A DNA stretch of 64,000 bases from Dryococelus australis (Eukaryota; Arthropoda; Insecta; Phasmatodea; Phasmatidae). The stretch's first letter is position 1. Every line of letters starts with the position of its first letter. The notes under the pieces are model-generated. The model worked only from the letters and a program-made list of their open reading frames with translations. It made no database searches and was not told the DNA's origin. Positions 26,700-36,534 of this stretch are shown piece after piece. The stretch is taken from positions 301,545,466-301,609,465 of the forward strand of contig CM057009.1 in the NCBI GenBank assembly GCA_029891345.1, given 5' to 3'. A program made the translations under genes and the position numbers.

Positions 26700-28430
26700 A
26701 GAAAGGGAGCTAGCATACCCTCTTTATATTTTTGGCCCCGTATTGTGTGTTCATATTCTAATAACTACACCATAATATTTTTTACATTACTTTCTTCCGA
26801 TCGAAAATTTTTACTGTGTTTTACATTCAGTGCTTTTTATTTATTGTTTGAATGGGGGCAGACTCTCCTCTGACACGCCACGTGCTACAGCCATTGTGAC
26901 TCCTTTATATGTCAACCATTCGCGACCATGCCATCAGACGGGACAAAACGTTTGTAGTTTTACATTACATACTAGTGATCGATGGTAATACAGCAAGCGA
27001 GGCGTTCAAAAATGTTCCTGTAGTATGCCTTACTCGAATGTGATAAGAACGAACGAGTATGTGAATTGCAAAGAATGTCGGAAGGATTGGAAAAGCTAAC
27101 AGGTTCGTTGACAACACTTCCTTGAAGAGCGACCGCCAGGAGCAGACATGCGGAAGGCAGTCAGCAGGTAGACTGCAAGCAGGTGGAAGATATCCCCCCC
27201 CCCCCCCCCCCGCCCGGGGTGGTGAGTGGTGTCGGCAGTAGGAAGCTGTGTAGGGGTGGGAGCAAACCTTGGCAGGGGCTGAATACGTTGCTGAATGTGG
27301 AGGGGAGTTCGGCCGGAGAAGGGGAAATACTCACTTTCGACAGGGAGCGAGTGTGAGAGAGAGACCGAAAACCAAAACGACTGGATGGTCGCTGGTGTCC
27401 AGTTGAATCTTAAGTTAAGAATAAGTAAAGCTCCCGCCCCCTCTTTTCCAGTCTTCCCAGCTCTATTAACCAAGAGCGTGTTTTCCAAACACTCTATCTC
27501 CTGTAGCATTCTATTTAATTAAATTAAATTTTATTGCATGCAATAATTTTTGAATTTTACTTCTCTGTCGCAAGGGTTTTTACGTATATCTTGACGGTTT
27601 TTCCCTTGCTCTTAATAGTTAAGACTATCTCTAAGTACACTTAGGGAGGTAGTCATGGCCCCAAAGTGCAGGCCATGGCTGCCCAATCCCTCTTTGCTGC
27701 GATGCATGTCTCCTTGCACGATTCTTCCTGTAGGCGTAAGGGGTTAGCCCTGAGACGCAATAAAATCTCGCCCTACCTTCGGGCCTTAACTTCACATAAC
27801 TCTTAGAGTAAGGTAGTTTGAAAAAAAAAGGGCGCATCTGAATGGTCGGTAACCGGTGACCTATTCTGGCTGGTCACACGCCTTCGGCAAACTGTAGAAT
27901 TAATCAGAACACACACGCATAGCAAGACTGGCGCAAAATTACACAAAACACTTGAAAATACATAACACTGGCATACCTGTCAGGCCATTCAACTTCTGTG
28001 TGGTATTTCCGCATGGAAATTTTGTCTTGACAAATCTTTTACAAGCTTATTGTTACATTTCCTGCAAACGTAAGGTGGCAAAACCTATTTACTTAATGAA
28101 GGGGAATTATATTATCAATCTCTGTTTTCAGAGGTTGAAGATGTCCGTTAGACAAATTACTACTTACCGAATTGTTAGCTAATCGCGAGTAATTAAAATC
28201 ATTTTAATACTAGATTTTTGGGGGCTCGTAGCTTTCTTAATAATCGTTTGGAGGGAAAGCGGAACATTGGTTTTGGCTTAAAATTTTCGTAAGGAGTAAC
28301 CTGCCGTAGTTTGTCGATGTTTTTCGAAAACATCCTGTAAAAAAACTAAGTAGTGTTAAAACAGCAGTAAAAACAGCAGCAAGAGGGCGCTAATGTGAGT
28401 AGGGAGAAGGATGTTACTCCTCACCTGTAA
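26700..28430. other. Repeat-derived non-coding stretch with poly-C tract
   Basis: An 18-C run lies at 27194-27211. A segment at 27722-27750 (ggcgtaaggggttagccctg) recurs at 29178-29205 (ggcgtaaagggctagccctg), so at least two copies of a dispersed repeat are present. No gene is seen. Confidence 0.45.
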
Positions 28431-29000
28431 CATTTGGAGGGAAGGCGTCCTACCTGTCCCCTCCCCTCACTCACTGCGACGGAGGTACGAGGGGATGGAA
28501 GTTCATCTTCCTACCAGCGAGTGCGGCAGGAGACGAAAACAAGGCATTGCCGGCGTCTCTATTGGTCGCTGCAGAGACTGCTGAGCTATTGGTCGGCTGC
28601 CATGACCTTGGCACAGGTAGCCACGCCCTTTCACCTGGTAGCACCATCTCAAGGCGCCTTCTTACCTGGCGACTGCCGCCGGAAATGGAGAGCCCGCGCA
28701 GGCCGGGTTTCGCCGCCTATACAGGAGACAGTCCTCAGCTCGCACTTCTGCCCTATTCCTAATTACACGTATTTTTTATGTCTGGAAACTAACCTATTCT
28801 TCTGCTTCCAGAGCGATGGCTGGTATCTGCGGGCGGGTGGCGCAGTTCTGTTTCCCCGCCTCCAGGGCCGTGCTACTGCGATACCACCCTGGATACATCC
28901 CAGAAGCGGCTCGACACATTTCATATCGCCACTCATTAACCTCGCAAAATCTATCTTCGCGAACTAACAAACAGCCTACTATCAAGGAATTACATTTATC
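28430..29000. other. GC-rich block with two ATTGG motifs
   Basis: This block is clearly richer in G+C and CpG than its surroundings. It carries 'ctattggtcgctgc' at 28558 and 'ctattggtcggctgc' at 28587, which are inverted CCAAT boxes 29 bases apart. This could be a promoter or the GC-rich part of a mobile element. A 177-codon frame here (28434-28967) has no recognised domain and is not called. Confidence 0.3.
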
Positions 29001-29607
29001 CTCCGCTACTGTTACGTAGTTTTTTCCAGGCCCTCTCCGCTTTGTCTGGTTTGCTATGCCCTACCATTTAGACCCTTCTTCTTTCGGGGTATGTCCATTG
29101 CTACAATTGCGGCCATGGCATCAGACAACCCTGCTACAGCCACTTTGCATGCGCCCATTTTATTAATTAAACCCAACCGAAGGCGTAAAGGGCTAGCCCT
29201 GAGACACATCCCATTCTCCAACCGTTTTAGCTACTAACAAGAATGCCGGAGGGCACACAGAACTGTGAAGGTGCTCACGCTGGCGTAGCGAGATATGGGG
29301 GCTCGCCAGTTAAAAAAAAAATTAATAAAATAAAATTCGCACATCTGGAAACGACAGCGCTTCAAGCCACGGTTAGGTCAGAATCGCGGCTGCAGCTCTC
29401 TCGAGTGTTAAGTGTCGGAAATTTAAGAGTTTGTAAGTTGCCTAGTTTTGAATCAATGTGGAATGGATGTCAATTCCGAAATTGCTCAGGACTTGAAAAT
29501 CATGAGAGTTCATTCGACTACTAGACTAAACTCGATAGTTCTCTCTCTACGCTGTCGCTTATCCATTGGTTGGTGGCTCCGTGATCGGCACTTTATCCTA
29601 TATAAAG

Positions 29608-29640
29608 GATGTTCACTATAAAGTGAGCACTTTTTAAATT
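29608..29640 (+). repeat. Left TIR of MITE split by the Polinton
   Basis: 'gttcactataaagtgagcac' matches in inverted form the right-hand copy at 53072-53105 (agtgctcattttaccgtgaa) and both ends of the intact MITE at 59443-59676. The Polinton lies between the two halves. The interior sequences on each side do not obviously match the 59-kb copy, so this may be a different subfamily. Confidence 0.7.
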
Positions 29641-29801
29641 AACCTTAGAAAAAAGTCACTGCCCGTGAACGCATATATTTTAATGGACGCACTGAGTGAC
29701 ATTTGTCCAATAAAGTTGGTAACGATGGATCCAGAATAGTTCCATATCTTAACGTCGAATAAAAAGTGTTAGGTAATTATTTGTGATGACTTAAAATATT
29801 T

Positions 29802-29807
29802 CTTTTC
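29802..29807. repeat. Left copy of Polinton target-site duplication
   Basis: CTTTTC immediately before the element's AG terminus. The right side, 52883-52888, reads CTTTCC. Polintons characteristically make 6-bp duplications; five of six bases agree. Confidence 0.65.
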
Positions 29808-30604
29808 AGTAGTATGATCAAGGGGATTCTGGCACAAGTGGCGCCTGGTGCCGGACTGCCGGACTGGCGGCGGCCATCTTGGATGACGTCGTGCGGAATT
29901 TCCTCCTCTATAATTCCTGTTGAGCATCGGCTATCGTGTCAGCCAGTATTTAGGCGGCCATCTTGTCAGTCAGTGACTTGGCGGCCATGTTGTCAGTTAG
30001 TATGAAGTCGGCCATGTTGTCAGCCAGTATGCTGTCTCTTCCTGTTCTTGAATTCGTCTCCGACAGCATCCATCTTGTTTTTCACTTCCTGTTCTTGCAT
30101 TATATCGTCGAGGGTTTCCTCAGGGTCCTGCCAAGTTTTCTTTCTTTTACATTCCACATTTTTTCTCTTCCTCTCATTCTCTCTTCCTTCGTTCTCTTTC
30201 TTCCTTCGTTCTCTCTCTCATTCCCAGAGGGAGTTATTCCTTCCATCTCGTTTTACATCTGCTGGAAGCAGCCATCTTGTTTGACGTCCATCTTTGATTC
30301 CCACATCGACTGCTAGAGTATGTGCTTGTGGCCATTTTTCATTCTCGCACTCGCCACCAGATCGAAGTTCCACTGGTGCAAGCTAGGAGCACTGGCGGGC
30401 ATCTTGTGTTCGCTCATCATCCGCCAGGAGCACTGGTAATTTATTTTAAGTGTGAACTAAAAAAAATACTGGAGTCGTTCAGTTTTATTCCGGCGACCCT
30501 GGGGTCGCCAGTCCAGTGTACTAACCACAAGACTACCATCGGATGTGTCCCTATAGGCGTTGAAATAATGCAGTCTGGAGAGAGTGCGCACTCGCTGGAC
30601 AAAG
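29808..30604 (+). repeat. Polinton left terminal inverted repeat
   Basis: Matches in reverse complement 52172-52882. Matching landmarks from the outside in are 'ggcacaagtggcgcctgg', 'ggccatcttggatgacgtcg', 'catttttctcttc'-type pyrimidine tracts, 'ctaaccacaagactaccatc' and 'gtgcgcactcgc'. The left arm is about 86 bp longer because of indels, so the arms are diverged and old. No gene is seen in it. Confidence 0.95.
29867..30405. promoter_or_regulatory. Cluster of GGCCAT(C/G)TTG motifs in the left TIR
   Basis: The core GCCAT or CCATCTTG recurs at about 29871, 29956, 29983, 30009, 30070, 30270, 30288 and 30330. Part is organised as diverged ~26-bp tandem units (gcggccatnttgtcag, then agtatg) at 29945-30040. 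The cluster is mirrored in the right TIR. GCCATCTTG matches the known binding core of YY1 and its fly homologue Pho, so these may be regulatory. Binding is inference; the repetition is directly seen. Confidence 0.5.
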
Positions 30605-30865
30605 TAGAATTAATATCTCGCTCTCCAGCGTAATACTAATGTTTTTCTTACTTAATGTAAATCCTCTCCCAAATAATAACCACCTTGTTTAATGTAAGTA
30701 TAGGTAATGCCAAAAGAAAGAAAACATAGATTAACTGTACATAATCTTTTATTTGAAAAAATACAGTGATGGGTAGGTGTTTATTCACACACACACAATG
30801 TTCATTTCAATAAGTTAGTGTAGTCATTGTAAAACATAGAATAAATAATATTGTAATGATATAAA
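30605..30865. other. Spacer between left TIR and integrase
   Basis: An AT-rich 260-bp interval downstream of the integrase stop with no open frame of note. It contains several AATAAA-like sequences on the minus strand side (for example 'tttatt' at about 30750 and 30780) that could serve as polyadenylation signals for the integrase operon. Confidence 0.35.
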
Positions 30866-31795
30866 TCATGTACCATCATAATCGGTGAGCTCAGAGCACT
30901 TTACCCAAGAGTTGAACTTTGAGTCAAAACCAAGCCATTTTATGAAGAGACGATTTTCAGACCTTCGAATGACTTTTTCAATCAGGTATGTGTCGGGGAA
31001 TCGAGTCGGTTGTATCTCTTCGGCATAAAACCCACCTCTGAGCACTGTGCCATCCATATATTCCAAGTAAAACATACACAGAGAATATTTTCGAATCTTA
31101 ACCACTCTGTATATTTCTGTACTTCAATTCGGTGTATACGCCTAATCAAATACACCTTTCGTCCTCAATATGCGTACATAGGTATCAACCTTCACTTTAG
31201 CTTGTTGTGGATCCACCGTCTTCTCAGTTTTGTACACCGAATCCATCAGGGAATTATCTTTATCATCTACATGTCGCACGTGAATCGTGCGATGAACTAT
31301 GTGATTATATGCAGACACGAGTTGCGGTACAAGGTCCAACCACTTGTAGCTTCCACGTGCCGAGAATTCATGCCACATGTCATTCTTCAAAGTTCGATTA
31401 AAACGTTCTGCAATTGAAGCTTTCATGACAATGTCGATGGAGTAATGATTTGTCTAATTCGTCGACATGAGGGCATGAAAACTGGAGTTATAGAACTCCC
31501 TGCAGAGATCAGTCTGAATATTTGTAGGATTGCCTTTATCAAGTAAGACAATTTGCTTAGCATTGCTGACATTAAGCCCTTGTTTCTGCCACACAGGTAC
31601 AGCCCAAGCATATTTGTTGAAACAGTCGATGACAGTTAATAAATATCGGATTCCTTTATTAACTTTAGCATATGACAGCATTTCCACCAAGTCTGCTTGA
31701 TAGAGGTCTATCAGTCCAAACACAACCACTTTTCGTCTGGGATAAGTGCGTCGTGCAGATCGGTGAAGCTCACCAGAGAACTCTGTACGGGACAT
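30866..31795 (-). pseudogene. INT: Polinton integrase (rve core plus chromodomain), three in-frame stops
   Basis: A retroviral-type integrase that inserts the element, about 309 codons from ATG at 31795 to TGA at 30866. Seen: a basic N-terminus (HRSARRTYPRRK), catalytic Asp in DLYQADLVEM, second Asp in IQTDLCREFYN, and the catalytic Glu in ASIAERFNRTLK. The last two are about 33 residues apart. The C-terminus YLIEKVIRRSENRLFIKWLG is chromodomain-like, as is usual for Polinton integrases. All three acidic residues remain. The frame is never shifted but is broken by TAG at 31454-31456, TAG at 31142-31144 and TGA at 31124-31126. An HHCC zinc module is not visible at this start. The gene starts 1 nt after the stop of the upstream gene, so the two were probably cotranscribed. 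Confidence 0.93.
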
Positions 31796-31796
31796 T

Positions 31797-32624
31797 TTAG
31801 TGAATGTATCCTCCTTCCCGAAGCTCTGCCACTATATTAACAATCTTGTTTTCGTGTGAAGTATTGACCGCCTGCTGAGATGAAACTAGTAGGAATAGGC
31901 GTGATACAAGTTCATTGACATCGTTCCTGAATACATATTCAAGTTGACTGCTCCCATCCAATTTCGAAGTCAGAACAGAGCCGCTCATCACAGCAGCATC
32001 CGGGAACATATCACTGATAATGTCGAATTTAGGATGAATTTCATCCTTATATGTATCAGCAGAAGGATTGTTGTCTGTCAAATGTGCACTCGTGACACTA
32101 AGTATGTGTTTATAATGACGAAGCACCTCGTGCGAGTACTCACAAGGCGTACGTTTAAACAGTAGCTCATAGAGAACTGGAGTGGCGCGCACAGCTTCAT
32201 CACCAACTTGTATAAAATCGTTGGGGAGGAAAAATATTTGTTTGTTTCCCAAAACAGTTCTATTGCGCCTATATACTTCATATGTAGCATCATTGAATCT
32301 TGATTTGTACGACTGTAGGTATTTGCGAACAGACGTGGAGCGGGAATTAGATAGTTCCTTTAGTCATTTCCAATCTGCTAGATATAAATCTTCATCATCG
32401 ACAGCCTCCGGCTTGCGCTTCCTCACAGTCCGAGGATTGACATCAGGTTCAGTCTTCAGTTCGGCAGGGAGAGCAGCTTGTTGATGTTGATCCAGATGAG
32501 ACATAATCGGTCGGAAGGCTTCTTCCAAAGCTGCAGCTCACTCCATGCGGGCACGCTTAGCCAGTAAATACTTTGTCTGCACACTTGCAATTACATGCTG
32601 TAGATCTTCGACAGTGGCAGTCAT
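31797..32624 (-). pseudogene. DUF8207-like Polinton protein, two in-frame stops
   Basis: About 275 codons from ATG at 32624 to TAA at 31797. The N-terminal third is charged and helical (VASVQ-type start, then a Lys/Arg cluster RTVRKRKPEA). The C-terminal part from MGNKQIFFLPNDF has PVLYELLFKRTP, then HYKHILSVTSAHLTDN, and ends NKIVNIVAELREGGYI. This pattern (LLF..P, Y..IL..T.AH, I..LR..G.I at the end) matches the domain of unknown function DUF8207 found in arthropod Polinton-related proteins. The assignment is from memory of the pattern. TGA stops lie at 32538-32540 and 32364-32366; the frame is otherwise continuous. It sits directly upstream of the integrase in the same direction. The biochemical role is unknown. 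Confidence 0.65.
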
Positions 32625-32658
32625 TGTACTTAAACAGTGAGCAAGAGGTACTTGATAT

Positions 32659-33253
32659 TTATGGGTGTCCTAGCAGCCGGATCGGGCCCGACACAGTATC
32701 ACCTGATGGTCTGAGCAGGTTTGCCAAATATGCTTCAGACATGCTGATATGATGAGATATGGCATCTCGAACATGTTTGCTATGAAGCCACAATTCATCA
32801 TCTGAATTCGTATTGGACAAGGCACTAACACTCTTGGCTAATAGTCTGTTTTCCATTGTTTCGAAACGACTCTCGAAAGCAGAGAGTTTGCTCGCCGCCC
32901 CAGTCAATGTACCAACTTGTCCATCCAATTTAGCAGACAATGCAGACGTCCAGACTTAACGATCATCCAACACCATTCAGTTTCATCTTCAAAGCTGTGA
33001 GCCGATTCGACAGAGTGCAAAGGGAAGCCTCAGTCTTCATGTTCGATGCTGCCAGCGGATGCAGTGTCTCTGAAGTGATGCTGCGGACAAAGGATGCCAT
33101 AGCTGCATCTCCATCATGCTTTGGACCACCGAGGTTCTTGGCTCGCTTCTCACCAAAGCTGCACTTACCATCGTTGGTAGATGTAATACCGCTGTCGGGC
33201 GCACGCTTCAAGCCACGCCGAACCTGGATACTGCATAGCTCATCCTTCACCAA
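32659..33253 (-). pseudogene. Polinton hypothetical protein, coiled-coil/fibre-like, frameshifted
   Basis: Two frames on the minus strand, 33253-32963 and 32940-32659, abut and are offset by one base, so I treat them as one gene of about 195 codons with a frameshift near 32955. The first part is basic (RRGLKRAPDSG, GEKRAKNLGG); Lys/Arg then gives way to helical heptad-like sequence (LSNRLTALKMKLN, then SKLSAFESRFETMENRLL). The end has SGDTVSGPIRLLG, which resembles the 'GD.M.G.I' motif of phage and viral fibre proteins. It lies between the ATPase and the DUF8207-like gene. No ATG fits the beginning and the start is probably lost or overlaps the ATPase end. I do not recognise a family. Confidence 0.5.
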
Positions 33254-33905
33254 TGTATGATAATAAACTGATCAAATCTACGCCGATAACGTCCCTTATC
33301 AAGTGGAAAATCCTTTGCAATCACAAGGAACCTATGCGGTCCACACCAGCAACATTAACACATATTTTTTAAACTGTCAAATGTAATATCATTAGCCATC
33401 CATACGGAAAATAACGATAAAATTTGGCATTGTCGCGGAGGAGTTGCTTAGGCATGCGTGAATATGTTTGACACAAGTAAATGGAGTCCACAGCTGCATG
33501 CCTTCACATGATGAAATACTGTTGCATTGTCAGCTGCTTCTCGCATGCGACATCGTCAAAGACAAACACAGAGTTGGGTCTAGCTTCACTCGGCGGCACA
33601 ACTGCTTCATTGTCACTATATGGAAAATAGTCTAGTCCATCCACTGATTGTAGTATCCATGCCATTCGTACATACTTTGGTTGCTGTAGTGATTTCGAGT
33701 AGAGGTAGACGTTCTTGAACCGAAGAGTGTTTGACTCTTCCAGAAGACTCAGAAGCACACATGTCTTTCCGCAGTTGCTCGGTCCCGCTATGATACCACG
33801 CACAGTCGCTGGTAGCAGCTTGACATGGTGTGATTCGCGAGCAGTAGTTTCATCATCGGCAGGGATGTGAACGGAAAGTGTAGTGGTCTGTGGCACAATC
33901 TCCAT
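33247..33905 (-). pseudogene. ATP: Polinton packaging ATPase (FtsK/HerA type), broken
   Basis: The enzyme that would pump element DNA into the capsid. The start is ATG at 33905 (MEIVPQ). Seen: Walker A GPSNCGKT at about residue 46 and Walker B SVFVFDDV at about residue 118, followed by the TMQQYF region. The frame hits TGA at 33504-33506 and continues in frame (AAVDSIYLCQTYSRMPKQL, a typical sensor region). It then shifts near 33440, meets further stops near 33355-33400, and resumes as HRFLVIAKDFPLDKGRYRRR, ending with TGA at 33247. Both nucleotide-binding motifs remain but the C-terminal half is badly decayed. It is the first gene left of the divergent promoter. Length is about 220 codons, as expected for the family. 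Confidence 0.92.
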
Positions 33906-34041
33906 TATACTAACACATAAATGCAAAAACACAGATACTTAAGGCCCATGTTCGAGACTGGGGGTGATGTAGTCGGCCACATGCACACACACACATGTAT
34001 ATAGTATGCATGTCATAAAAGTTTTGCGTTAGTATGTCGTA
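33906..34041. promoter_or_regulatory. Divergent promoter between ATPase and PLA2-protein genes
   Basis: A 136-bp intergenic region separates the minus-strand ATPase start and the plus-strand PLA2-protein start. It carries 'catgtatatagtatgcatg', which has a TATA-like core. The octamer GTTAGTAT lies 2-8 bases upstream of both ATGs (gttagtataATG leftward, gttagtatgtcgtaATG rightward). A shared start-proximal motif suggests common regulation. Promoter function is inferred. Confidence 0.5.
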
Positions 34042-34697
34042 ATGCATCGTGGAGGTAAGAGGGGAGGAGGTATGCTGAATATGCTAATCAACAACCTTCC
34101 TTTCGAGGCTCACATTCCCAGTTATAAGTTCTGTGGGCCGGGCATGAGACTAGCATGAAAATTGAAACGTGATGACTTTCCTATCAATTCGTTTGACGAG
34201 GCGTGTCGCCAGCACGATATTGTGTACGCAACCAGTAGTAAGTTGACAGATAGACACACGACCGATACTGTACTTGCGGATAAAACTAAAGCATTAGTTA
34301 GTTCGCCCAAGTCCAAACTCGGCGAACGTCTAGCTGCGTGGGGAGTGTCCAAGATCATGAAAACGAAAGTCAAGCGGGGTATGGGTTTGCAGGTTAGAAG
34401 GAAGGTGAAAAAACCAGGAAGCCGAGGAGGAAACCACGGGGGAAGCGGGGAGGTATCTTGCCATTTATCCTACCAGCCCTAGGAATTCTTGGTAGCATTA
34501 TCGCTGGTGCAAGTGGTATAGCGAGATAAGTGAAATCTGCGATGGCAGAAAATAGTCAACTGAGCAAAGCTATACGTCACAACAGAAATATGGAGACGAT
34601 TGCAAAAAATGGCAGGGGCCTGCATTTTTGCCCATATCGTGTAGGAGGAGGACGGGGAAAACAAAGGAGACGAATAAGGAGGAGAAAGCAGTCTTAA
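34042..34697 (+). pseudogene. Polinton minor virion protein with PLA2-like domain, broken
   Basis: About 215 codons from ATG at 34042 (MHRGGKRGGG). The N-terminal domain has YKFCGPG (calcium-loop type) and then DEACRQHDIVYA, the His-Asp catalytic signature of the phospholipase A2-like domain also used by parvovirus VP1 for membrane passage. A basic linker follows, then a hydrophobic segment GGILPFILPALGILGSIIAG, and a basic C-terminus rich in Arg/Gly. TGA at 34156-34158 lies between calcium loop and catalytic helix; a frameshift near 34425 separates the linker from the hydrophobic segment; a TAA at about 34527 follows; the natural end is TAA at 34695-34697. It is the first gene on the right of the divergent promoter, with the protease next. 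Role in entry is inferred from the family. Confidence 0.82.
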
Positions 34698-35051
34698 GGT
34701 CGCTGCCCAACCACCCCCCTCACAAACTTTGATATACAAAAGTGTGTACGTAAACTGAAAATATCTCATTTTCTGGGCGTGCTTATGCGCAACAGACTGC
34801 CACATAGACCGAGACGAGTGGAGTGTGGTACAATAAATATAGATAATAGGCGAGGACCTGGAAGTCATTGGGTAGCATATCGAAAGTGCAGAGATACAGC
34901 TGAGTACTATGACAGTTATGGTAATTTACGAGCACCACAGAAATTGAAAACATACTTGAGAGCCGTGCGATTTTATTATAACTATGAGACAGAACAACTG
35001 CCACGAGAAACGAACTGTGGCCACCTCTGCCTGCGCTTCCTTTCAAGGTAG
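34698..35051 (+). pseudogene. PRO: Polinton adenain-like cysteine protease (ULP1/C5 fold)
   Basis: The maturation protease that would cleave capsid precursors. The frame is open from 34698 (just after the TAA of the preceding gene) to 35051. Homology begins by LTNFDIQKCVRKLKISHF; no ATG precedes it, and the first Met is at 34779, so the start codon appears lost or an unusual start is used. Seen: catalytic His in GPGSHWVAY, acidic position in EYYDSYGNL, and the Cys in TNCGHLCLRFL, in the order typical of adenovirus-type proteases. Length is about 117 codons, usual for Polintons. The catalytic triad region has no internal stop, making this one of the better preserved genes. Confidence 0.88.
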
Positions 35052-35091
35052 GCTCTACTCAGCATGAATGCACTACATAAAATAATCAGTC

Positions 35092-35790
35092 ATGTCTGTA
35101 ACGTTGATCATGTCGGGCAATAGCTCACAATTACACTCCGTACACTTCCCTCCGCTGAACCTGGAGGGCTCGTGGTCGGTTGCACTAATAGATTTTCAAA
35201 CTTATTTCTCTGTGCCGAACATAGATGAACGTAATTGTAAGTTTCGATATGTCATGGAGGGTGGTAAGAGAGGCGAGGTGAGCATACCTACAGGCTCGTA
35301 TGAGATTGCAGATATAGGCGAGGTCCTTAAACGTGCACTATAGCCGGAAGTAGTGCTGATGCTGAGAGGTAATTCCATTACTCTACACAGTGAGATTTAT
35401 TGTTCCGCTCCGATAGACTTTACGCAAAGCGACACACTCGCCACAATGCTGGGATTCGAGAATGCTAAGTACGATGCGAATAAAATACACGTATCCACAC
35501 TACCGGTAAATATTTTCCCAGTGAATGTTATAAGAATCAGCTGTAACTTGGGTACCGGTTCGTATCTCAACGCCAAGCCTAGCCAAACACTACATGAATT
35601 CTCCGCGATGGTACCACCAGGCTTTAAGCTAGTGGATGTGCCGAAAACGCCCATTTATGTTCCCATCGTCACAGAGAGCGTACAGGACGTAGTTGTCTCA
35701 GTCGTATACCAAGACAATCGTCTGATTGATTTCTGCGGTGAGGAAATAACCGTACGCCTACATTTACGCAAAGATGGGCCTGAAATTTAA
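35092..35790 (+). pseudogene. PY: Polinton minor capsid (penton-like) protein, one in-frame stop
   Basis: About 232 codons from ATG at 35092 (MSVTLIMSGNS). It reads as alternating beta-strand-like segments: FPPLNLEGSWSVALIDFQTY near the start, then TLATMLGFENA in the middle. Later come VNVIRISCNLGTGSYLN and, at the end, GEEITVRLHLR. This order (the 'L.LEG.WEVALI.F' opening, 'MLGF', 'I.CN...GS', and final 'G..I.VRLHL') is characteristic of the Polinton single-jelly-roll minor capsid protein that forms the vertices. A single TAG at 35341-35343 interrupts it; otherwise the frame is intact. Its last codons overlap the next small ORF. Confidence 0.88.
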
Positions 35791-35909
35791 GAAGGTGATA
35801 AAAGCAACCTACTGTCCCAAACCGCAAGTCAGTACGAGACGAGCTTCGATCGTGCTAAAATCTGAAAACGTGTGTTTCCTTCGTGGATTGGGACTCGAGG
35901 TCGTCAAAT
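35774..35909 (+). CDS. Small basic Polinton ORF between penton and MCP
   Basis: ATG at 35774 overlaps the end of the penton gene by 17 bases in another frame. The readable product starts MGLKFKKVIK and includes the basic segment CPKPQVSTRRASIVL and then ENVCFLRGLGLEVV. No stop follows before the capsid gene, and the frame runs on to 36085 through out-of-frame capsid sequence, so the natural stop may have been lost. Position, overlap and a short 'FL..LGL' ending fit a small gene often seen at this place in Polintons. I have no functional assignment, and a chance frame cannot be excluded. Confidence 0.42.
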
Positions 35910-36534
35910 ATGGATGCGGAAATATTAAACATAGCAGAGCCGGCGGACTTCGAAGACGCGATCACCAAGTTAGAAATCCATATCTACATGCCCCTACTTA
36001 CAGTGTCCGTTCGTGCCTTCGTCCGAGGTTCGAATTCCGGTACAAAACCAAGATATTTATACAGCACAATGTAATTCTTATTTGAGGTTTCGAGGATCGA
36101 TTACAAGGACCAATGGTGCTGTACCCACGACAACTCGAATAGTTAGGAACGGAATATTACACATGTTAAGTAGAATCGCGTACGAACTGAATGGGTGTGA
36201 AGTGGATACAACACACGATGTCGGAATTACAGCTACCATAAAGAATTATCTCTCACTCACTCACAACCAACTTGCTGCGGCTAAAATGGCAGGCTGGGGA
36301 ATCGAAGAGTACTTTAAAGCTCCTATCTATGCTAATGGTAAATTCGAAATTTGCATTCCACTCGCAATGCTGTTAGGCTTCGCCGAAGACTACCGTCATG
36401 TAATAATTCATTCGAAGCAGGAACTAGTCATTCTCATAGCGAACATGAAAACGAATGCGGCGGTGGATACCGCAGCCGAGCCAGAACTCACATCGCTGTC
36501 AATATGGTCTATCGAATGGCTGTTACCACACGTA
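35910..36534 (+). pseudogene. PX: Polinton major capsid protein (double jelly roll), 3'-truncated
   Basis: The main capsid protein starts at ATG 35910 (MDAEILNIAEPADFEDAITK) and shifts frame by one base near 35990. It then continues as EVRIPVQNQDIYTAQCNSYL, NGILHMLSRIAYELNGCEVD, NYLSLTHNQLAAAKMAGWG and ANGKFEICIPLAMLLGFAED. These match the start of Polinton/adintovirus hexon-like capsid proteins. The reading ends at about codon 208 (SIWSIEWLLPHV), exactly where a 38-bp tandem repeat begins. Family members are usually around 600 residues, so roughly two thirds are missing. No C-terminal remainder was found before the polymerase gene. The loss by insertion-deletion is inferred. Confidence 0.88.

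Noticed and set aside
28434-28967. 177-codon plus-strand frame
   Set aside because: GC-driven frame with no domain, and competing frames on both strands in the same block.
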